Below are positions 59,431 to 64,000 of a stretch of 64,000 nucleotides of DNA, piece after piece. Within the stretch, counting starts at the first letter, position 1. Each line of letters opens with the position of its first letter. The position numbers were made by a program, and so were the translations under genes. Below the pieces are notes generated by a model. It was not told the DNA's origin, did not search any database, and worked only from the letters and a program-made list of their open reading frames with translations. Source of the DNA: Amycolatopsis sp. NBC_01480 (GTDB lineage Bacteria; Actinomycetota; Actinomycetes; Mycobacteriales; Pseudonocardiaceae). The DNA is taken from NCBI RefSeq assembly GCF_036227205.1, contig NZ_CP109442.1:4650001-4714000 (forward strand), read 5' to 3'.

Positions 59431-60009
59431 TCAGACCTGCCAGCCGTGTTCAAGCAGGTCGAAGGCGGCTTCGACGGCCGCGCGCGAGTCGGCGCGGTTG
59501 TGGGTGAGCGCGGTGGACTCCAGGGCGAAGTGGGCGAGCGCGGCGGCCGAGAGGTCGTCCGCCGGCAGCCCGGCGTCCTCCGCGATCGCTTGCGCCACCG
59601 CGGTTTCGTGCCGCATCCACATCCGGTGTGAGTAGTCGCGCAGGGCGGGCGTCTCGGCGATGAGCCGGCGGAACGCCGTGAAACCCGGATTGTCCGACGT
59701 CTTGAAGTACGAGTTCAGCACGTGCTCACGCAGCGCCGCGAGCACGCTCTGGCCCTTCGGCCGATCCCGCACCACCGCGACCAGCATCGCCTCGTGTTCG
59801 GCTTCCTCGTCGAAGACCAGCGCTTCCTTGCCGGGAAAGTGCTTGAAGACGGTGGTGGTGGACACGTCGGCGGCCTCGGCCACGTCCTTGATGCTGACCT
59901 GGTCGTAGCCGTGCTGCAGGAACAGCGCCAGCGCCGCGTCGGCCAGGGATTGCCGGGTCGCGGCCTTCTTCCGTTCTCGCCGGCCGAGGGGTTGCGTCGT
60001 CTCACTCAC
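59431..60009 (-). CDS. TetR-family regulator
   Basis: 192 aa. HTH TRQSLADAALALFLQHGYDQ, VSIKDVAEAADVSTTTVFKH, FPGKEALVFDEE. The N-terminus GRRERKKAATRQ is typical. Start GTG 60009 (MSETTQPLGRRERKK). It faces the small Cys protein convergently and is followed on its other side, on the same strand, by the dhaL gene, which reads towards it. Targets unknown. Confidence 0.9.
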   Translation of the reverse strand: MSETTQPLGRRERKKAATRQSLADAALALFLQHGYDQVSIKDVAEAADVSTTTVFKHFPGKEALVFDEEAEHEAMLVAVVRDRPKGQSVLAALREHVLNSYFKTSDNPGFTAFRRLIAETPALRDYSHRMWMRHETAVAQAIAEDAGLPADDLSAAALAHFALESTALTHNRADSRAAVEAAFDLLEHGWQV

Positions 60010-60077
60010 CGGCCCAGCGTACCTCTTCGGTTGTCGGACTAGCAAAGTTCACTGACTACACTTTGGTTCCGTGGCCG

Positions 60078-60674
60078 TCAGGATGCGGAGTCGAAGAACA
60101 GCGCCACGGTCAGCGCGCCCGGATCCACCACGCCGCGGGCGTTTTCCCCGACGTAGCTGGCCCGGCCGCGCTTCGCCAGCAGGCTTTCGGTCGACGCGGC
60201 GCCGGCGTGGGCCGCGGACGCCGCCGAGCGCACGGCGTCGGCCAGCGGTTCGTCCCGCCCGGCGGCCGCGGTGAGGGCCTCGGCGGCCGGGACCATGGCG
60301 TCGACCATCGTCTTGTGGCCGACCTCCGCCTTGCCGAGGCGCTGGACCACGGCCACACCGCCGGCGGCCGCCTCGGCCAGTGCCGCCGTGGTCAGCTCCG
60401 GCGAGCGCGAGAACTCGCGGAACCACATGCCGAACAGGGGGCCGCTGGTGCCGCCGGTGTTCAGGAATCCGTCGGAGACGGCGGTGAACACGGCGTCCGG
60501 CGCGTCGGAGGCGACGCCGGCCAGATTGGCTTCCACGCGGCGCAGGGCCGAGCGCAGGTTCGTGCCGTAGTCGCCGTCGCCGGCGCGGCGGTCCAGCTCG
60601 GTCAGCTCACCGGCCTGGTCGACGACGGTCTTGATGAACCGCTCGACCCAGCCGCGGGCGTTAATGGTGTCCAT
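60078..60674 (-). CDS. dhaL: Dihydroxyacetone kinase subunit L
   Basis: 198 aa, the ATP/ADP-binding subunit. LTELDRRAGDGDYGTNLRSA carries the Mg-binding Asp residues D28, D33 and D35, with Tyr in place of the usual His of GDGDHG. FLNTGGTSGPLFGMWFREFS and VGHKTMVDAMVPAAEAL, then RGRASYVGENARGVVDPGAL complete the fold. It is 12 bp downstream of dhaK, one operon. PTS-type DhaL needs DhaM to be rephosphorylated; no dhaM is in the window. Confidence 0.95.
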   Translation of the reverse strand: MDTINARGWVERFIKTVVDQAGELTELDRRAGDGDYGTNLRSALRRVEANLAGVASDAPDAVFTAVSDGFLNTGGTSGPLFGMWFREFSRSPELTTAALAEAAAGGVAVVQRLGKAEVGHKTMVDAMVPAAEALTAAAGRDEPLADAVRSAASAAHAGAASTESLLAKRGRASYVGENARGVVDPGALTVALFFDSAS

Positions 60675-60685
60675 GGCGTTTCTCC

Positions 60686-61681
60686 TCACCACGTCAGGGC
60701 CGGGGTGCGGACGGGGGCGTCCCACAGCTCCAGCAGTTCGGCGTCGGCGCGCAGCAGGGTGATCGAGCAGCCGCGCATGTCGAGCGCGGTCACGTACGAG
60801 CCGACCAGCGACCGCGCCACCTCGATGCCGAGGCCGGACAGATGGGCGCGCAAGTCTTGGTACGCGGCGGAAAGCTCCAGCCCGTGGGTGGCGCCGAGGC
60901 CGTTGACGATGGCGATCACCTGCTCACCGGACGTGAGCCCGAGCGCCGTGACGATCGGGTCGGCCAGGTCCGCGACCAGCTTGCGCACCGGCGCGAACGG
61001 GCGGCGCTCGATGCCGTGCTCGCCGTGGATGCCGACGCCGAACTCGATCTCGTCGTCGGCCAGCTCGAACGACGGCCGCGACTCGCCGGGGTGCGTGCAC
61101 GAGGAGAGGGCGAGCGCCAGCGTCCGGGCAGACGCGGTGACGCGCTCGGCCAGCGCCGCCAGCTCGTCCAGCGAGGCGCCGCGCTCGGCCGCCGCGCCGC
61201 AGATCTTCTCGACGGCGACGACCGCGGCCGTCCCGCGACGGCCGGGGCCCTCGGTGCTTTCGGTGGCCAGATCGTCGTCCACCAGCACGGTGCGGACCTC
61301 AACGCCGTCCTCGGCCGCCAGCTCCGCGGCGATGGTGAAGTTCAGGACGTCGCCGGTGTAGTTCTTGATGATCAGCAACACCCCGCGCCCGTGGTCGGCG
61401 GCCACGACGGCGGCGCGAACCTGGAACGCGGTCGGGCTCGCGAACACCGCGCCGGGCACGGCGGCGTCGAGCATGCCTGGGCCGACGAAGCCGGTGTGCA
61501 GGGGTTCGTGGCCGGAGCCGCCGCCGGAGACCAGCGCGACCTTCGGCCAGGCGGCCTCCGCGCGGACCACGTACGCCGGGTCCGGGTGACAGCGGACGAG
61601 GTCCGGGTGCGCCTGCTCCAGGCCGCGCAACGCCTCGGCCACCAGGTCGTCGGGATCGTTCACCAGCTGTCGCACGGCCAT
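60686..61681 (-). CDS. dhaK: Dihydroxyacetone kinase subunit K
   Basis: 331 aa. GGGSGHEPLHTGFVGPGMLD, GVLLIIKNYTGDVLNFTIAA and the substrate-binding His motif EFGVGIHGEHGIERR define DhaK, which binds dihydroxyacetone covalently through the His. ATG 61681 has GGGGTGAG upstream; a GTG three codons further (61690) is possible. It is divergent from the IclR regulator across a strong palindrome, so the operon is probably repressed or activated by IclR in response to a C3 metabolite. Confidence 0.95.
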   Translation of the reverse strand: MAVRQLVNDPDDLVAEALRGLEQAHPDLVRCHPDPAYVVRAEAAWPKVALVSGGGSGHEPLHTGFVGPGMLDAAVPGAVFASPTAFQVRAAVVAADHGRGVLLIIKNYTGDVLNFTIAAELAAEDGVEVRTVLVDDDLATESTEGPGRRGTAAVVAVEKICGAAAERGASLDELAALAERVTASARTLALALSSCTHPGESRPSFELADDEIEFGVGIHGEHGIERRPFAPVRKLVADLADPIVTALGLTSGEQVIAIVNGLGATHGLELSAAYQDLRAHLSGLGIEVARSLVGSYVTALDMRGCSITLLRADAELLELWDAPVRTPALTW

Positions 61682-61718
61682 TGTGCTCACCCCAAAGCTT
61701 CGTCATCGTCGACTTTGA

Positions 61719-61740
61719 TTCGACATTGTCGAATATTCGA
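61719..61740. promoter_or_regulatory. Overlapping palindromic IclR operator between dhaK and iclR
   Basis: TTCGACA-T-TGTCGAA (61719-61733) overlaps TCGAATATTCGA (61729-61740); both are perfect palindromes, and related TCGAC half-sites extend on both sides (61709, 61737). They lie 38 bp from the dhaK start and 65 bp from the IclR start. Repeated half-sites are usual for IclR tetramers. Confidence 0.75.
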
Positions 61741-61804
61741 CGAACCATACGAGCCCGGCCCGCTGTTGTAAAGTGCTCCGCGTCCCCGCAGAAGAGGTGC
61801 CGCG

Positions 61805-62548
61805 ATGATCCAGGCCGTCGACCGGGCCGTTCGTGTCCTCGGGGTCCTGCAGGGGGCGCGCAGCGTGCCGCTGTCCGACATCGCCGCGCGGCTCGGGTTG
61901 GCACCGTCCACAGTGCACGGGATCGTCAAAACGTTGCAGGCCAACGGAATGGTCGTGCAGGAGGCGGGGTCCACGCGGTACCGGCTGGGCCCGGTGGTGC
62001 TGCGGCTCGGCAACGCCTACCTGGGCAGCCTGGAGCTGCGCTCGCGCGCGTTCGCCTGGTCCGCGGAGCTGGCCAAGCGCACGGGTTACGCGGTGCGCGC
62101 CGGCGTCCCGCTGCCCGGCGAGGTGATGATCGTGCACCACGAGCCGCGCCCGGACGGGTCACGGCAGATGTCGGAGGTCGGCCTGGTCGTGCCCGCGCAC
62201 GCGACGGCGCTCGGTAAGGCCGTGCTCGCCTTCACGCCCGGCGCCGACCCGGGTGAGCTGCGCAGCATGACCGGCGAAACGGTGACCGACCTGGCCGTGC
62301 TGCGGGCCGAACTCGACGACGTCCGGCGCGAGGCCGTCGCCGTGGAGCAGGAGGAGGCCGTGCTGGGGGAGTGCGGCCTGGCGTCGCCGGTGTTCGACGC
62401 CGCCGACGCCGTCGCGGGCGCGATCGGCGTGGTGGTCCCCCTCGCGGACTGGCCGGTGGCCGGCGCCGTGCGGGTGGCCGTCGCGGAGACGGCCCGGACG
62501 ATCTCGCGTGAGCTGGGTGCCTCGCGCTGGCCCGGGCCGTCCGCCTAG
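61805..62548 (+). CDS. IclR-family regulator of dhaKL
   Basis: 247 aa. HTH VRVLGVLQGARSVPLSDIAA, RLGLAPSTVHGIVKTLQANG; effector domain from 75 with ATALGKAVLAFTPGADPGEL and VAVEQEEAVLGECGLASPVF, AGAIGVVVP. ATG 61805 is preceded by AGAAGAGG. It probably senses dihydroxyacetone or glycerol-type compounds. The TAG stop codon is contained in the CTAG target duplicated by the IS element immediately downstream; the protein is intact. Confidence 0.92.
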   Translation: MIQAVDRAVRVLGVLQGARSVPLSDIAARLGLAPSTVHGIVKTLQANGMVVQEAGSTRYRLGPVVLRLGNAYLGSLELRSRAFAWSAELAKRTGYAVRAGVPLPGEVMIVHHEPRPDGSRQMSEVGLVVPAHATALGKAVLAFTPGADPGELRSMTGETVTDLAVLRAELDDVRREAVAVEQEEAVLGECGLASPVFDAADAVAGAIGVVVPLADWPVAGAVRVAVAETARTISRELGASRWPGPSA

Positions 62549-62558
62549 AGCGTGTCTG

Positions 62559-63086
62559 CTAATTGCGGGCGCGGTGGTGGATGAGCGTGCATGCGAGCAG
62601 GAGGCCGCCGAGGTAGGTGGTGGCGTACTTGTCGTAGCGGGTAGCGATAGCGCGCCACTGTTTGAGTCGGCCGAAGCCGCGTTCGACGGTGTTGCGGTCC
62701 TTGTAGGTCTCGGCGTCGAACGCGGGTGGTCGTCCACCGGCTGATCCCTTGGCCTTGCGGCGTTTCTCCTGGTCGGTTCGCTCCGGGATCGTGTGGGCGA
62801 TCTTCTTTGCCCGCAGGTAAGTGCGGGTGCTGGGATGGGAGTACGCCTTGTCCGCCAGCAACCGGAACGCCTCGGTGTCACCTCGCCGATGCGCCGCCAG
62901 CAGCGGCTTGAGATACGGGTTGTCACCGGCCTGGCCGGGCGAGAGCAATACCGTCAACGGACAGCAGAACCGGTCGGTCAGTGCGTGAATCTTGGTGCTC
63001 ATCCCACCGCGGGAACGGCCCAGCGCGTGGTCGGCTGGTTCGCGGGCCAGATTCGTGTCATTCGATCGAGCCCCCTGCGTGGGCAT
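62559..63086 (-). CDS. IS5 transposase, C-terminal frame (orfB)
   Basis: About 175 residues. RGGMSTKIHALTDRFCCPLT, second catalytic Asp in RLLADKAYSHP, and the Glu in NTVERGFGRLKQW complete the DDE triad begun in orfA. It ends YLGGLLLACTLIHHRARN. This frame is +1 relative to orfA and overlaps it by 29 bp; the shift probably occurs at a run of five G (complement of 63070-63074), giving a fusion transposase. ATG 63086 is a formal start only. Confidence 0.88.
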   Translation of the reverse strand: MPTQGARSNDTNLAREPADHALGRSRGGMSTKIHALTDRFCCPLTVLLSPGQAGDNPYLKPLLAAHRRGDTEAFRLLADKAYSHPSTRTYLRAKKIAHTIPERTDQEKRRKAKGSAGGRPPAFDAETYKDRNTVERGFGRLKQWRAIATRYDKYATTYLGGLLLACTLIHHRARN

Positions 63087-63432
63087 CGTGCAGCGCGCCA
63101 GCCGAATGCTGATGCGCACGAGCGATGGTGGAATCGATCGACAGCAGATTGCGTAACTGTTCATCACGCTCGGGAGCAGCCGCCCGCACCGCGGCGAACA
63201 TCCGCACATACGTTCCATCGTCAGACCAGCGGCGATGCCGCTCCCAGACCGACTGCCACGCCCCGAAATGATCGGGGACGTCCCGCCACGGAGATCCCGT
63301 GCGATAGCGCCAGACGATCCCTTCCAGCGTCAACCGATGGTCATTCCACGGGCGTCCCTGATGCCCGCCCGCCGGCAACACCGGCGCGATCAACGCCCAC
63401 AACCCGTCAGAAATCTCGTCCGCGCGCAACAC
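63058..63432 (-). CDS. IS5 transposase, N-terminal frame (orfA)
   Basis: 124 aa. LRADEISDGLWALIAPVLPA, then GRPWNDHRLTLEGIVWRYRT, GSPWRDVPDHFGAWQSV is the IS5 N-terminal DNA-binding part (DUF4096), and LLSIDSTIARAHQHSAGA contains the first catalytic Asp. It ends in TGA at 63058 inside the overlap with orfB. Confidence 0.9.
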   Translation of the reverse strand: MLRADEISDGLWALIAPVLPAGGHQGRPWNDHRLTLEGIVWRYRTGSPWRDVPDHFGAWQSVWERHRRWSDDGTYVRMFAAVRAAAPERDEQLRNLLSIDSTIARAHQHSAGALHDAHAGGSIE

Positions 63433-63478
63433 CTACAGAGCATCCCGCACCAACCTACCGATCTTTAGCAGACACGCT

Positions 63479-64000
63479 CTAGCCGCAGGTCTGGTTCTTC
63501 GCCGGGTCGTGGTCGTAGCGCAGGGAGGTCCGGCCGACGGCGTGCACCAGGTTGTCCCAGAACCGCTCGAAGGTCAGCGGGGCCCGGACGGAGTCGAGCA
63601 TCTCCCGGTTGTGCGGGCAGGCCAGCGTGCGCCGGATGTCGTCCAGCCGGACGGCGGTGAAGTCGCCCCGGGCGGCGAGCTCGGCCGTGGTGCCGCGGCC
63701 GCCGTCGGCGAGGTCCCAGTCGATGCCCGCGTACTTGTTGTGGCCGGTCCGGCGGTCGGGGTACGGCGTGGTGTGCGCGGCGATCGGGTTCGACAGCCCG
63801 ATCGGGTCGTGCACCCAGACGTCCAGCGGCAGCAGCAGGCCGGGGCCGCCGATGTTGAAGAACGTGACGGTGTCGTGGCCCGAGGTGGTCGGGTAGGCGT
63901 GCCACTGGCCCTGCGGTGTCTGGACCAGGACCACCGGCTCGGGCTCGTGGTCGAGCAGGGTGCGGAGCGGGGTCGCGATCGCGGTGAACTCGTCGAAGTC
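63479..64000 (-). CDS. C-terminal part of an arabinofuranosyltransferase-like membrane protein (window edge)
   Basis: About 173 residues visible; the frame is open to the window end, so the N-terminal membrane part is outside. The visible extracytoplasmic domain contains VVLVQTPQGQW, YPTTSGHDTVTFFNIGGPGL, then DPIGLSNPIAAHTTPYPDRR, TGHNKYAGIDWDLAD. The GL(S/A)NP(I/L)AA(H)T-x-GH(x)K pattern recurs in the C-terminal domain of actinobacterial arabinofuranosyltransferases of the GT-C type. Ends RYDHDPAKNQTCG. The TAG stop lies in the CTAG target of the IS element; the sequence is intact. Confidence 0.55.
   Translation of the reverse strand, partial: DFDEFTAIATPLRTLLDHEPEPVVLVQTPQGQWHAYPTTSGHDTVTFFNIGGPGLLLPLDVWVHDPIGLSNPIAAHTTPYPDRRTGHNKYAGIDWDLADGGRGTTAELAARGDFTAVRLDDIRRTLACPHNREMLDSVRAPLTFERFWDNLVHAVGRTSLRYDHDPAKNQTCG

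Larger units (their letters stand above)
62548..63479 (-). mobile_element. IS5-family insertion sequence, complete (about 932 bp)
   Basis: Terminal inverted repeats GAGCGTGTCTGCTAA (62548) and TTAGCAGACACGCTC (ending 63479) match over 15 bp. CTAG is found at both edges (62545-62548 and 63479-63482), the TA or CTAG target typical of IS5. Two overlapping minus-strand transposase frames fill it. The element looks complete and probably functional. Confidence 0.93.

Overview
The window is high-GC actinobacterial chromosome. It has many GTG/TTG starts, leaderless-looking starts, a two-domain geosmin synthase, a SARP/AfsR-type regulator, a DUF742 protein, an F420-type LLM oxidoreductase and a PknB-like kinase. 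Together these suggest a filamentous actinomycete, most likely Pseudonocardiales (Amycolatopsis-like). The genus is an inference. No rRNA, tRNA, CRISPR or prophage was seen.

Layout. 1-3 kb: partial metallo-beta-lactamase-fold gene and geosmin synthase. 3-12 kb: small acetyltransferase, SRPBCC protein, secreted trypsin-like protease, SCO6745-type protein, a three-gene YbjQ/DUF74 operon, a TetR/FAD-monooxygenase divergent pair and a membrane diguanylate cyclase. 12.07-12.46 kb: a tandem array of tiny ORFs, each with its own Shine-Dalgarno, encoding the octapeptide MRDNNWTR (five near-identical units plus one diverged unit). This is the most unusual feature of the window. 12.5-18.7 kb: MFS exporter, Ser/Thr kinase, HAD phosphatase, DinB with a LexA box on its start, ArsR-like regulator. 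18.9-23.6 kb: two secreted proteins, a PrnB/DUF1864-like protein, an orphan DUF742 protein and a sugar porter. 24-26.5 kb: ESX-like small protein, DUF1023 hydrolase and an unknown, probably one operon.

26.5-33.6 kb holds small regulator/enzyme pairs: TetR, YceI/MarR/glutathionyl-hydroquinone-reductase-like, SDR/LysR, LysR/aldo-keto reductase, and a PPOX protein. 33.7-35.9 kb is a KAP-type membrane P-loop NTPase. 36.1-40.9 kb is a DrrAB-type drug exporter with a convergent SARP-AAA-TPR regulator. The drrA promoter carries 11-bp-phased direct repeats of the kind SARPs bind. 41-44.8 kb: TetR/DUF6204, membrane/coiled-coil pair, GNAT/XRE-cupin divergent pair. 44.8-53.3 kb: LLM oxidoreductase, LigD-like phosphoesterase-polymerase, MarR/azoreductase pair, TetR, GNAT, ArsC-like, APH-like kinase and an AftB-like GT-C membrane protein.

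53.7-58.2 kb is a tight catabolic operon (acetoacetate decarboxylase family, 3-hydroxyacyl-CoA dehydrogenase, CaiB-type CoA transferase, aldehyde dehydrogenase). Then come a P/Q-rich membrane protein, a 66-aa protein and a TetR. The end holds dhaK-dhaL with a divergent IclR regulator and a clear palindromic operator, then an intact IS5-type element. That element sits exactly in a CTAG shared by the stop codons of two convergent genes. The last gene is cut by the window edge. Convergent junctions at 27.1, 33.0 and 43.6 kb carry long interspersed palindromes of two families.
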